Source of the DNA: Nitrosomonas communis
Lineage (GTDB): Bacteria; Pseudomonadota; Gammaproteobacteria; Burkholderiales; Nitrosomonadaceae
Length of the DNA stretch: 64,000 bases
NCBI RefSeq assembly: GCF_024102715.1
Contig: NZ_JAGFJM010000052.1
Location: 1-64,000 of the forward strand
Direction of reading: 5' to 3'
Notes under the pieces: model-generated
What the model was told of the DNA's origin: nothing
What the model saw: only the letters and a program-made list of their open reading frames with translations
Databases searched by the model: none
Position numbers and translations under genes: made by a program
Shown: positions 16,537 to 24,817 of the stretch, piece by piece
Position numbering within the stretch: the first letter of the stretch is position 1
Layout of the letters: each line of letters opens with the position of its first letter

Positions 16537-17097
16537 TCATTCTGGTAAATGATGCTTACCGATACTTACCCGCTTGGCTTGTGGACTCTCGGCGCCCATT
16601 TCCTCTCCCAATTCCTCAATGAACTTGACTTCATCACCTTCCTGCAGCCGTTCAAAGCTTGGATCAATGACATTGTCGCGATGAAAATAACGCTCAACGC
16701 TATCCTGCCCTGTGATAAAACCATACCCTTCATCGTGGAAGATTCGCGTAACATATCCAATGTGATCAGCAACGTGCGCCTTAGTTTTATGTTGCATGCG
16801 ACGCACATGATCCTCCAGCCGGCGCTTAGCTGCATCAAAAGCATCACGCAAGGCTACATAGGGATCTTGGTGATGATCGCGGTTAACAACAATGTCATTC
16901 CCAGGCACACCAATATGAATGCGCACATTGAACTCCTTCCCCTGATGATGGTGCTTATGCGGCATTTCTACCACAACATGACAAGAAACAAGGTGATCAA
17001 AAAAGTTTTCGAGCTTTTCCACTTTTTCACGTATGTGCGCTTCCAATGCGTCAGATGACGTGATATCGCGTATAGTGATTTGTAATGGACTTTGCAT
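16537..17097 (-). CDS. Ribosome hibernation factor (HPF/RaiA) fused to a cold-shock domain
   Basis: The 186-residue protein has two domains. Residues 1 to about 105 are an HPF/RaiA fold (LQITIRDITSSDALEAHIRE, KVEKLENFFDHLVSCHVVVE, AFDAAKRRLEDHVRR), which binds the 30S decoding region and stalls idle ribosomes. Residues about 115-180 are a cold-shock domain with IGYVTRIFHDEGYGFITGQ and VERYFHRDNV, the RNP1/RNP2-like motifs of an OB fold, expected to bind RNA. The fusion could both silence ribosomes and hold RNA during energy stress. It follows a CBS-domain gene by 20 nt in an operon led by FixJ-box promoter 3. Confidence 0.88.
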   Translation of the reverse strand: MQSPLQITIRDITSSDALEAHIREKVEKLENFFDHLVSCHVVVEMPHKHHHQGKEFNVRIHIGVPGNDIVVNRDHHQDPYVALRDAFDAAKRRLEDHVRRMQHKTKAHVADHIGYVTRIFHDEGYGFITGQDSVERYFHRDNVIDPSFERLQEGDEVKFIEELGEEMGAESPQAKRVSIGKHHLPE

Positions 17098-17117
17098 GAT
17101 TATTGTTCTCCTTTAAA

Positions 17118-17570
17118 TTATACGCGGCGAGTGCCTGCCTCTTTTTGCTGCTCGTGCGCCACAAGTTTGACGAGCGCATCGAGTTCCTCTGACAATAACG
17201 CTAGCAAGTCATCAAGCGTAACAATACCGATCAGTTCGTTATCATCATCCACTACCGGCATACGACGCACACCCTTGACACGCATGTACTGGATTGATTC
17301 AAACACACCAGCATTTTCCTTTACGGTAGCAAAATCAGACACCATAATATCGCCCACCGTAATCGCAGCAGGATCAAGTCCCGTTGCAATCACTTCCACC
17401 ACCAGATCGCGGTCAGTTACGATACCAACCGGCACTCGCTTCCCGTTTCCATCATCGACAACCATTACATCACCGACATGATGCTGTCGCATCAGCTTGG
17501 CCGCCTGCAAAACGGTATCTTCGCGCTGGGTAATCACTACTTCTCGCTTGCAGATTTCACCGATAGGCAT
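17118..17570 (-). CDS. Two-CBS-domain protein
   Basis: The 150-residue protein is a Bateman module with two CBS domains: VVITQREDTVLQAAKLMRQ with VVDDGNGKRVPVGIVTDRDL at about residues 9-55, and VKENAGVFESIQYMRVKGVR with NELIGIVTLDDLLALL at about 80-130. CBS pairs bind adenosine nucleotides and sense energy state. The stand-alone form resembles Hrp1 of the mycobacterial DosR regulon in size and architecture. It lies between the cysteine-rich membrane peptide and the HPF gene in the same operon. Confidence 0.9.
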   Translation of the reverse strand: MPIGEICKREVVITQREDTVLQAAKLMRQHHVGDVMVVDDGNGKRVPVGIVTDRDLVVEVIATGLDPAAITVGDIMVSDFATVKENAGVFESIQYMRVKGVRRMPVVDDDNELIGIVTLDDLLALLSEELDALVKLVAHEQQKEAGTRRV

Positions 17571-17620
17571 GATATTCTCCTCTCATCTATGATTAACTTT
17601 CAGGATTGGTGCGATAGCCG

Positions 17621-17809
17621 CTATTTATTTAGCACAGAGCAACCGAAACACCGCCCGCAACAGCATAAATCTTCTCTACAGCACTCCCGGCGCTGATAGG
17701 CGCGAGAGGGGGAAGTGCCTTGGCTTAGCAGTCTGTTAGCGCCACCACGAGCAATCAGCACTAGTGATACCATGGTAATAACAGTAATAACAACCAATAT
17801 ATTTTCCAT
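17621..17809 (-). CDS. Small membrane protein with Cys-rich tail
   Basis: This 62-residue gene starts at 17809 with a perfect AAGGAGG about 8 nt upstream; the frame is open further but that start decides it. Residues 3-20 are one hydrophobic helix (ILVVITVITMVSLVLIA). The tail RECCREDLCCCGRCFGC holds seven cysteines within about 15 residues, suggesting metal binding or a redox-active cluster, most likely in the cytoplasm by the positive-inside rule (inference). I know no named family. It is the first gene of the operon with CBS and HPF genes behind FixJ-box promoter 3. Confidence 0.7.
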   Translation of the reverse strand: MENILVVITVITMVSLVLIARGGANRLLSQGTSPSRAYQRRECCREDLCCCGRCFGCSVLNK

Positions 17810-18060
17810 TTCCAACCTCCTTGACAGCGAACAGAAATCCCTCAAACGTGACCTGATGTTTAATTGCAAAGATAAGATATGTTGTTATTAAGAATAACCA
17901 TCTGTTTTATATAAATATATTTCTTAAAAGGCTTGTATCGAATTAATGCAATTAAACACTAGCTTGCGATTGTTACAGCTTTTACCTCTTTAATCCGCAC
18001 TTACATGTTGCGCTTTTTCATCTCCGTTTGTATATCTTTAATCTTCACCACCAACATAAT

Positions 18061-18102
18061 TTATCGAAAAAAAGCGAAGAATTAAATACGTGCAGACACG
18101 TA
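18061..18102 (-). promoter_or_regulatory. FixJ-type box + promoter 3 (Cys-rich peptide - CBS - HPF operon)
   Basis: TACGT-GCAGAC-ACGTA at 18087-18102, exactly 20 nt, then CGATAA (revcomp of 18061-18066). The site directs transcription leftward; the leader before the first gene at 17809 would be about 245 nt. It also lies about 120 nt upstream of the divergent histidine kinase gene, so the regulator could feed back on itself. Confidence 0.7.
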
Positions 18103-18221
18103 TGGATACCCTCACCTTGAATTGACTGCCATCAGACGATAGACGACGATAGACGCAGCCTATTTTTTTATCGTAGACTGTAACGCCTATACAGCATACG
18201 AATCTAATCATCAAATATACT

Positions 18222-19718
18222 GTGATTGACTCATTTACGGACCCAAGTTTCCAAACACTGCTCAATGCAGTATCAGACGCTATATTGCTGATCGATGATT
18301 CTGGCCGCGTAGTGCTGACAAACTCAGCCGCACAACACCTATTCGGTTATACCGATCATGAACTTTGTGGCCTGGAGGTTGAGGAATTCATACCATTCCA
18401 CTACCGGGAGCATTATCAGCGCTATCGGGAAGCTTATCTCAGTAAACCACATAAACGCGCCATGGCTAATGGCAGAGCGCTTACCATCTTAAACCGTGAT
18501 AAACAGGAACTGAAGGTAGATCTCCGTCTGAGCCCTCTGGCAGCACTCGGCAGGCTTTATATCTTAATTACACTAAATGTTACCGACCGGCGTCATCAAG
18601 CAGAAGTCGCTCTCCAAGTCAGCGAAGAACGGTTGTGGCTGGCCAAACAAGCATCAGGTTTAGGCGTTTTTGATTTCGACTTGGAATACAACGTGATGCA
18701 CTCGGATGAACGAATGCGCGAACTTTGGGGCTGCAGAAGTGATGAAGAGATGACTTATGAGAGATATCTCTGCGCGATTCATGCGAAAGACCGTGCTACT
18801 CACCAGGCTGCTTTCGATAAAGCCATCGACCCGGCCGGAGATGGCATCTATCAAATTGAAATTCGCGTCACCAATCCTCTTGATGAAATCGAACGCTGGA
18901 TACTCATCATTGGGCAAGTTCACTTTGAGATAGGACGCGCAATCAGGCTTGTAGGATTAGTACAAGACATCAGCAAGCGTAAAATGCTCGAAAAAGAGCT
19001 TCAAATGCAGCGCGCTGAAACAGAAGTACTTTTTAAGCAACAAATAGCAATTCATACAGCTTCCGCTATTGCGCATGAACTTAACCAGCCGCTTACTGCC
19101 ATTTCTGCCTATAGTGAAGTTGCATTACGCGCGATGGAAAGCGGCGCTTTCAATACCAATGAAGTAAAACGTGCGCTCGAGGGCTGCGTCAAGCAATCTC
19201 AGCATGCCGGCCATAGACTGCACGAATTGGTTGACTTTCTGCAGAAAGGCGAAATAGTTACTGAAAAACTAAACTTGAACGAAGTCATAATGGATGCTTT
19301 GAGAATCGCACGCAACGATGGTTATAGCGATTTTCATCAAGTATTGCAATTAGAGCCCAATCTCCCCGCAGTGCTCGCTAATCGTCTACACATTCAAAAA
19401 ACCTTGGTGAATCTAGTGAGAAACGCCGTAGAATCAATGCGCACAGCGAATGTATCCCTTTCAGCGATTACGATCACCGTAAAGACGTTGAAAGAAAAAA
19501 ACTTGGCTATGGTGTCGATAGTTGATACTGGTCCTGGAATTGATCAAGAAATAGTTAGGTATATTTTCGATCCCTTCTTCACCACCAAACCAACCGGCAT
19601 CGGTATGGGGTTGTCGATCAGCCGCGCGCTCATCGAAGCAAATGGCGGTCAACTCTGGGTTGATCCGGATACCAAGAATGGCACCAAATTTCATTTCACG
19701 CTACCTTTTGCATCATGA
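18222..19718 (+). CDS. PAS-PAS sensor histidine kinase (FixL-like partner of a FixJ regulator)
   Basis: The 498-residue kinase begins with GTG. It has two PAS domains, residues about 8-120 (VSDAILLIDDSGRVVLTNSA) and 130-255, no membrane helix, then a HisKA domain with the phospho-acceptor His285 in AIAHELNQPLTAISAYSE, and an ATPase domain with N box LVNLVRNAVESM, VDTGPGID, IFDPFFTTKPTGIGMGLSIS. It is cytoplasmic, so it should read an internal signal such as oxygen or redox state through its PAS domains. I could not align a FixL-type heme His, so the cofactor is open. It overlaps the response regulator start by 4 bp. No good Shine-Dalgarno precedes the GTG. Confidence 0.9.
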   Translation: MIDSFTDPSFQTLLNAVSDAILLIDDSGRVVLTNSAAQHLFGYTDHELCGLEVEEFIPFHYREHYQRYREAYLSKPHKRAMANGRALTILNRDKQELKVDLRLSPLAALGRLYILITLNVTDRRHQAEVALQVSEERLWLAKQASGLGVFDFDLEYNVMHSDERMRELWGCRSDEEMTYERYLCAIHAKDRATHQAAFDKAIDPAGDGIYQIEIRVTNPLDEIERWILIIGQVHFEIGRAIRLVGLVQDISKRKMLEKELQMQRAETEVLFKQQIAIHTASAIAHELNQPLTAISAYSEVALRAMESGAFNTNEVKRALEGCVKQSQHAGHRLHELVDFLQKGEIVTEKLNLNEVIMDALRIARNDGYSDFHQVLQLEPNLPAVLANRLHIQKTLVNLVRNAVESMRTANVSLSAITITVKTLKEKNLAMVSIVDTGPGIDQEIVRYIFDPFFTTKPTGIGMGLSISRALIEANGGQLWVDPDTKNGTKFHFTLPFAS

Positions 19719-20338
19719 CTTCACAACACCCTGTCGTATTTATCGTGGATGATGAGCCCGCAGTAAGAGATTCCCTGGCACTCCTGCTCGGGCAGGAAGG
19801 AGTCAGGGTGCAGACTTTTGAGAATGCAGAATCCTTTCTGAGCGCCTATCAGCCTGATTACATAGGTTGCATTATCCTTGATGTACGCATGCCGGGAATA
19901 GATGGCCTGCAGCTTCAGGAAAAACTATCCCAGTGCAACTGCATTATGCCTATCATTTTTCTGACAGGGCATGGTGATATCCCCACCAGTGTCAGGGCAA
20001 TCAAGACGGGCGCAACCGATTTTCTAACCAAACCGATTACCCGGGCAAAGCTCCTTGCCGCCATCCAATCAGCTTTTCTTGAAAATGAAAAGCTGATAGA
20101 AGCGAATAAACATAACAAGGATGCCTTAACGCGCCTGGCAAGCCTTACCAAACGTGAACGTGAAGTCATGATGCTTGCTATCCAAGGATATCATAATAAG
20201 GAAATCGCTTCCCGTCTTGGCATCAGCTTTCGCACAGTAGAAATTCACAGATCCAATATTATGCACAAAATGGGCGCAATCAATTTACTTGATCTGGCAC
20301 GCATTGCCTATGAAAGCGGTTTAAGCACAGAAATATAG
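19715..20338 (+). CDS. FixJ-family response regulator (receiver + LuxR-type HTH)
   Basis: The 207-residue regulator has a receiver domain with acidic pair D12 D13, phospho-acceptor D56 in CIILDVRMPGIDG, Thr in IFLTGHGD and Lys in LTKPI. The C-terminal HTH reads LTKREREVMMLAIQGYHNKE then IASRLGISFRTVEIHRSNIM, the FixJ/LuxR signature. After phosphorylation by the upstream kinase it should dimerise and bind palindromic sites. The four TACGT-N6-ACGTA boxes in the surrounding 7 kb are its likely targets (inference). Confidence 0.93.
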   Translation: MTSQHPVVFIVDDEPAVRDSLALLLGQEGVRVQTFENAESFLSAYQPDYIGCIILDVRMPGIDGLQLQEKLSQCNCIMPIIFLTGHGDIPTSVRAIKTGATDFLTKPITRAKLLAAIQSAFLENEKLIEANKHNKDALTRLASLTKREREVMMLAIQGYHNKEIASRLGISFRTVEIHRSNIMHKMGAINLLDLARIAYESGLSTEI

Positions 20339-20399
20339 CCCTACGCTCAACCACCATTAGCTCACCGCGCCTTCTCTCCAGCAAGCTGCAGCAGAGACA

Positions 20400-20441
20400 T
20401 ACGTATTTATACGGATAGTCTGTCGTAGTAATTCTTGATAC
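20400..20441 (+). promoter_or_regulatory. FixJ-type box + promoter 4 (nitroreductase)
   Basis: TACGT-ATTTAT-ACGGA (one mismatch) at 20400-20415, then exactly 20 nt, then TGATAC at 20436-20441. Direction is rightward toward the nitroreductase at 20483; start site near 20448. The same geometry as promoters 1-3, here on the opposite strand, argues that box-to-(-10) spacing is functional. Confidence 0.65.
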
Positions 20442-20482
20442 GGTAACACTTTACGGATCAAAACATCAAATGGGAGTTTGCT

Positions 20483-21058
20483 ATGCAAGAATCGCAAGTT
20501 GACATGACTGTTTTTGAAGCGATTTTGGCTAAGCGATGCGTTCGCAGCTATACTGCGCAAGCAGTCAGCCTGGATACTATTCATATACTGCTGGAAGCAG
20601 CCGCGCATGCGCCCACGGCGCTGCATCATGAACCATGGGCATTTGCCATTATTCGTGATAAGCAGCTATTAAAAGACATTTCAAATTGCGCTAAACCACT
20701 GTTTGTTCAAGAGCTGCAAAAAACAGGCAGCACTCCTGGCTGCCTTGCTGAGCCTGATTTTGACATTTTCTACGAAGCCAGCACGCTGATTCTGATTTGC
20801 TCGAAACAAACAGGACCTTTTATGATAGCAGATTGCTGGTTAGCGGCCGAGAATCTAATGCTGGCCGCATGCGCTATGAAATTGGGAAGTTGCGTGATCG
20901 GTGCCGCTTTGACAGCTTTGAACATGCCGGACATCAAGGTCAAATTAAATATTCCAGAAGAATTTTCCGTTATTGCTCCGATTATCCTGGGTTACCCAAG
21001 CGGCGACACGCCCCCTAGTCCACGCAAAAAACCGCTCATTCTAACGCTAACCAGTTAG
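20483..21058 (+). CDS. Nitroreductase-family flavoprotein
   Basis: The 191-residue enzyme has family signatures: EAILAKRCVRSYTAQAVS (FMN phosphate contact RxSxRxF-like), AAAHAPTALHHEPWAFAII, a helix with ADCWLAAENLMLAACAMKLGSC, and IPEEFSVIAPIILGYPSG near the end. Such enzymes use FMN and NAD(P)H to reduce quinones, nitro groups or other electron acceptors. GGGAG lies 7-8 nt before the ATG. It follows the two-component genes and has FixJ-box promoter 4. Nitroreductase-like genes are also members of the DosR regulon, which fits the block as a low-oxygen or dormancy response (inference). Confidence 0.88.
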   Translation: MQESQVDMTVFEAILAKRCVRSYTAQAVSLDTIHILLEAAAHAPTALHHEPWAFAIIRDKQLLKDISNCAKPLFVQELQKTGSTPGCLAEPDFDIFYEASTLILICSKQTGPFMIADCWLAAENLMLAACAMKLGSCVIGAALTALNMPDIKVKLNIPEEFSVIAPIILGYPSGDTPPSPRKKPLILTLTS

Positions 21059-21228
21059 CTGACTGACTCATTGTCAACTCGGTGTTATCTCCACTACTCC
21101 CGCTGGAAAGCCAGGCATGCGCTGGACTTGAGCAATTATAGTAAACCAGGGGAGCAGCTTCGCTGCAAACTGAGCCCAATTCTCAGCCCAGGGATAGGGG
21201 TGATGAAGTAAGCAGCTAGTGGATTGTT

Positions 21229-22392
21229 TTAAGATAAAGCAGCAGCGCCTGGCTTTATTCTCAGGATCAGATCACAAGCTTCACGGACAGCTCCATATCC
21301 AGCCGGGCGTGTACAAATATAATGGGCTCGTTGCAGAATTTCAGGCACAGCGTCTGCTGGACAAATAGCAGCACCTACACGGCCTAGGCAGTCTAAATCA
21401 CAGAGGTCATCTCCCATATAAGCAATCTCTTGTAAAGAAATACCCCAGGATTTAATTCTGTTTTCAAGCACTGCTAATTTATTTTTTATTCCAGGGTAGT
21501 ACTCATCAATCTTGAGCTTCTTCATTCTTGCGGCAACAGCAGGACTATCTTCGGAACTAAAGACACAGACCTTGACGCCATTCTCACGCAGCAATTGCAA
21601 ACCATGTGCATCGCGCGTATTAAACTTTTTGAGTGCCTCGCCAGCGGGCCCATAATACATGCCACCATCGGTCAAGGTGCCGTCTACATCGAGAACGAAT
21701 GCTTTAATCTGTGAAACGCCCAGCCGGCTTGATATTTGCCTCAGCAAAAGTTGCTCCACCACAATCCAGTCAGTTTCATCGTCTATCTCAATGGCTGTTT
21801 CAGCATTCATCTCATGAATACCTATGCATCCTCCCAAACGGCTGCCCGTCTCTTGCAATAATTTCGCGCGTGTCAGATAAAAAGCGCCATTTTCCATTAA
21901 CCATCCTTCGAAATCCTGCCGTCTTGGACGTTTTGCAGGTTCATAGTTGATGGGCGCTCCTGATTTAGTCCAAAAAAAACGTTTTGATGGTACGGCTGTC
22001 AGCAGAGAATCCAGATTGTCTGTAACAAATTGGTGCTGGGCGGCCCGGAAATCGTTTGCATGGGTAAGCGGTGAAGTCGCCTGAATCAGCGCGATGACAT
22101 CGAATGAAACTTGCCGTTGAAACTCAAGCATGGCGCTTTCTGTACTTGCCGTGTCTGTGCAGGTTTCAGCCGAACGCTCCAACACTGTAACGCTGGCAGG
22201 AAATTCATCCAGCACTATTTTGCGGATTCTTGCTGAATCAGTGGCAACATAGATTTCGTCGAAGCACTGGGAAGCAATCGCCTGTTCCAGACTCCATGCA
22301 AATAATGGCCGCCCCGCGATCCGGCGGATATTCTTATCAGGAATCGATTTTGAGTTGGCACGCAGCGGCATGAAAGCAACCCAGCGCATCAA
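21229..22392 (-). CDS. CMP-nonulosonate synthetase fused to KdsC-like HAD phosphatase
   Basis: The 387-residue fusion has an N-terminal cytidylyltransferase (residues about 1-225; FMPLRANSKSIPDKNIRRIA, YVATDSARI, ALIQATSPLTHANDF) and a C-terminal HAD phosphatase (about 226-387; FVLDVDGTLTDGGMYYG with the two catalytic Asp, FSSEDS, KLAVLENRI, MGDDLCDLDCL). The first half should activate a nonulosonic acid (sialic, legionaminic or similar) with CTP; the second resembles KdsC and could remove a phosphate from the 9-phosphate precursor. It overlaps the NeuB-like gene by 4 bp. Fusion of a NeuA-type enzyme with an HAD domain is known in some bacteria. The exact sugar is not readable. Confidence 0.87.
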   Translation of the reverse strand: MMRWVAFMPLRANSKSIPDKNIRRIAGRPLFAWSLEQAIASQCFDEIYVATDSARIRKIVLDEFPASVTVLERSAETCTDTASTESAMLEFQRQVSFDVIALIQATSPLTHANDFRAAQHQFVTDNLDSLLTAVPSKRFFWTKSGAPINYEPAKRPRRQDFEGWLMENGAFYLTRAKLLQETGSRLGGCIGIHEMNAETAIEIDDETDWIVVEQLLLRQISSRLGVSQIKAFVLDVDGTLTDGGMYYGPAGEALKKFNTRDAHGLQLLRENGVKVCVFSSEDSPAVAARMKKLKIDEYYPGIKNKLAVLENRIKSWGISLQEIAYMGDDLCDLDCLGRVGAAICPADAVPEILQRAHYICTRPAGYGAVREACDLILRIKPGAAALS

Positions 22393-23267
22393 TTGAAATG
22401 AACTCCTTTAAAACGTTTGAGTTTATTACGCTGCGGTAATTCGATTTCCAGTATAGGCTGATCCTTAACTGTCAAAGCACTGGATACGGCGCGCGTATCC
22501 CGCACCAATTTGCGCAACCCATCCGGTTCCAAGGAGGCAGCATGATCGGTTCCCTTCCAAGTGCGATCGAGCGTAAAGTGCCGCTCAATCCAGGATGCGC
22601 CGAGCGCTACGGCTGCAGAGTCAATGGCGATACCAAGATGATGACCTGAAAATCCGATTTCCTTAACACGCAATCCAAATCGATCTTTGATCGTTCGCAA
22701 CTCCAGCAAGCAAACCTGTTCAAAAGGCACAGGATAGCCGGAAGTACAGGCATATAGGACGACTTGATGGGCAGCGCCATACGCCTCCATCAAAGCCACG
22801 ATCTGCTCCAGCTCGGAAGGCGTGGTCATACCAGCAGAGATATGGATCTCACCACGATAATTGCGCGCAAGAAATTCCAGCATGGCGAAATTGAGATTAC
22901 ATGCTGATGGTATCTTGATGAACTCCGGGTCGAGACTTGCAATTTCCTTGGCAGAAGTAAGATCCCAGACTGAAGTCGAATAACCAATGCCATATGCTTC
23001 GCACCACTGCTTTAACTGATGATGCTGTTTGATGTTAAATTCCAGGAATTCGCGATGAGTGCCATAGGTTTCCCCATAACTGTTTTGCGGATTGGGATGG
23101 GGCGCATGGTATTCCTCCGGCGTAAGCAATTCCTTGTTCGATCGTTTCTGAAACTTGACGAAATCGCATTTAGCAAAATTTGCAGCAACCCTTATCATCT
23201 CACGTGCAATCTCAATATCACCTTTATGGTTACAGCCTATTTCAGCAACAACTTTGGGTGTTTTCAT
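22389..23267 (-). CDS. NeuB-type nonulosonic acid synthase without SAF domain
   Basis: The 292-residue enzyme carries the NeuB barrel: VVAEIGCNHKGDIEIAREMI, CDFVKFQKRS, EFIKIPSACNLNFAMLEFLA, HISAGMTTPSELEQIV, LYACTSGYPVPFEQV, GFSGHHLGIAIDSAAVALGA and IERHFTLDRTWKGTDHAASL. It should condense a hexosamine (phosphate) with phosphoenolpyruvate. It ends soon after the barrel, so the C-terminal antifreeze/SAF domain (about 60 residues) of classical NeuB is absent; that domain normally closes the active site of the partner subunit. ATG 23267 is preferred over a TTG at 23276. It is translationally coupled to the CMP-transferase fusion. Confidence 0.85.
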   Translation of the reverse strand: MKTPKVVAEIGCNHKGDIEIAREMIRVAANFAKCDFVKFQKRSNKELLTPEEYHAPHPNPQNSYGETYGTHREFLEFNIKQHHQLKQWCEAYGIGYSTSVWDLTSAKEIASLDPEFIKIPSACNLNFAMLEFLARNYRGEIHISAGMTTPSELEQIVALMEAYGAAHQVVLYACTSGYPVPFEQVCLLELRTIKDRFGLRVKEIGFSGHHLGIAIDSAAVALGASWIERHFTLDRTWKGTDHAASLEPDGLRKLVRDTRAVSSALTVKDQPILEIELPQRNKLKRFKGVHFN

Positions 23268-23392
23268 AGATATCAATCGGCTAGTAATTAGATGCTATAG
23301 CATAGCAATTTTTCAATATAAATTTATGTACTGCAATTTGGTCATCATCTAAATGATATCGCTCGTTAATGGTCCAGTATAACGCAGCGATT

Positions 23393-24793
23393 TTAAGCAC
23401 TGATCTTGAACACATGCTTTGCATATGGCTCAACTTTAATAGTATCAAAGCGTTTCAAAAGCTCACCAAAGCGCGTGATTCTCTGCTCAATTTCGGCTAC
23501 TGAGATTTCAGGAAAACGGTGATTGTGGTAAGCCAGCCGATTAGGACCTGGGCGACGCATATAGAGGCTCGTCGCAGCAGCTTTTAGCTTGGTAAATAAC
23601 CACCCTTGAAGATAGGTGCCGATTGGCCTGGCTGGTGGCTGTTTTTTTCTGTAACCGCTTGCTTCCAGAACATCAACAATCCGCTCGCAAGCGAATGGAC
23701 CGTCTTGTGCCGCCAAATAGTAATCAATCAGATCCTGGCGTTCCTGGCTCTGGGCCACTCCCAACTCACCCGCAAGAATGCGCGCCAAAGTATCTGCCAA
23801 TTCCTGGAAATTGAAACATTGATGACTGAGCTTGGTAGGCAAGCCTTGAAAATCATAGTCGTAATATTCGTTCAATGTCGCCAAATAAGAAATAGCAGGA
23901 ATCCCTAATACATAAGCTTCCAGACCGGTCGTGCATCCATTGTGCAACATTGCCTTGGCAGCGAGTAACCAGGGAATAACATTGCCTTGATTGGTTATGA
24001 TTACCCGCTGGCACTTAGCAGCAATCTCATGGTAAATCTGATAGCTTTCACTCGGATGAGGTCGAACAATAATAGTTACTCCGGGAAATACCTGTTCAAG
24101 CAGAGGAATGAGCTGCTTGAAATCCTCTAGAATCGCCAATTTATGATCATGCAACCCTTCAGCAAATTTCCTGCTCATGCCAATGCCAGACTGGCCAAGC
24201 GGCGCTGGTTTTGACTGATCTTTTGTCGGCAAAAAAAGACCCACATGAGGAATATACGGGTTAACATCGCTAAAATTGGTGTTGACCAGAATAAAATCCC
24301 CATAAAGATTACGCAACCTTGCAACCTCAGGAGCAAAGTAAGGCCGAATTTCTGGCCGCAGCATATCACCGCGCGGATTTCCGGTGATATGGATAGGCAT
24401 ATTCTCTGGCAGTGCAGGATACTGCTGAAGCAAATCAACATTCTCCTGACCCCAGGCAAATACATGCGATACCTTTTTAATGGTCCCGGGCGACAGCCGC
24501 AGAGAAAAATAGGTATCCGCCGGTGGATGGACCAGCGCCTCTTCTTCCCATGCAGCGATCTCATAGCCAAGCTGCCGCAAAATCCTGAACATCGAGTCAC
24601 TCATGCTGCGCATGCTTTTCGCTAAGTAAATCCCGCGTGGAATCGAAGCCACTTGGAAATGTGTATACGCGCGGGAACCCATGATGACCGGAAAACCGCG
24701 CTCGGCTGCAACACAGGACAAAAGGATTTTTGCATCCAGTTCGCGAACCTGGCTCTCAACAGGAATAATCAATGTTGAAGCTTGATTGTTCAT
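23393..24793 (-). CDS. Surface carbohydrate biosynthesis protein (GT-B-like)
   Basis: The 466-residue protein starts MNNQASTLIIPVESQVRELD, then KILLSCVAAERGFPVIMGSR, the hallmark of proteins annotated as surface carbohydrate biosynthesis protein. The C-terminal part looks like a GT-B or capsule-type nucleotide-sugar fold with TIIVRPHPSESYQIY and HNGCTTGLEAYVLGIPAISYL, similar to LpxB/KpsC-like and CDP-glycerol transferases. It could transfer the nonulosonate made by its neighbours (inference). The ATG at 24793 is chosen over 24808. It lies 125 nt upstream of the NeuB-like gene on the same strand, and 24 nt after the phospholipase D-like gene. Confidence 0.72.
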   Translation of the reverse strand: MNNQASTLIIPVESQVRELDAKILLSCVAAERGFPVIMGSRAYTHFQVASIPRGIYLAKSMRSMSDSMFRILRQLGYEIAAWEEEALVHPPADTYFSLRLSPGTIKKVSHVFAWGQENVDLLQQYPALPENMPIHITGNPRGDMLRPEIRPYFAPEVARLRNLYGDFILVNTNFSDVNPYIPHVGLFLPTKDQSKPAPLGQSGIGMSRKFAEGLHDHKLAILEDFKQLIPLLEQVFPGVTIIVRPHPSESYQIYHEIAAKCQRVIITNQGNVIPWLLAAKAMLHNGCTTGLEAYVLGIPAISYLATLNEYYDYDFQGLPTKLSHQCFNFQELADTLARILAGELGVAQSQERQDLIDYYLAAQDGPFACERIVDVLEASGYRKKQPPARPIGTYLQGWLFTKLKAAATSLYMRRPGPNRLAYHNHRFPEISVAEIEQRITRFGELLKRFDTIKVEPYAKHVFKISA

Positions 24794-24817
24794 ATGAATA
24801 GCGCCCAAATCAAATAA

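Noticed and set aside
18038..18265. 75-codon minus-strand frame
   Set aside because: It lies across the FixJ-box promoter 3 and the kinase start, with no ribosome-binding site or family.
18222..18600. FixL-type heme-binding PAS in the histidine kinase
   Set aside because: A His follows Pro (KPHKRAMANG), but it aligns two residues away from the FixL heme His and matches the common non-heme PAS pattern.
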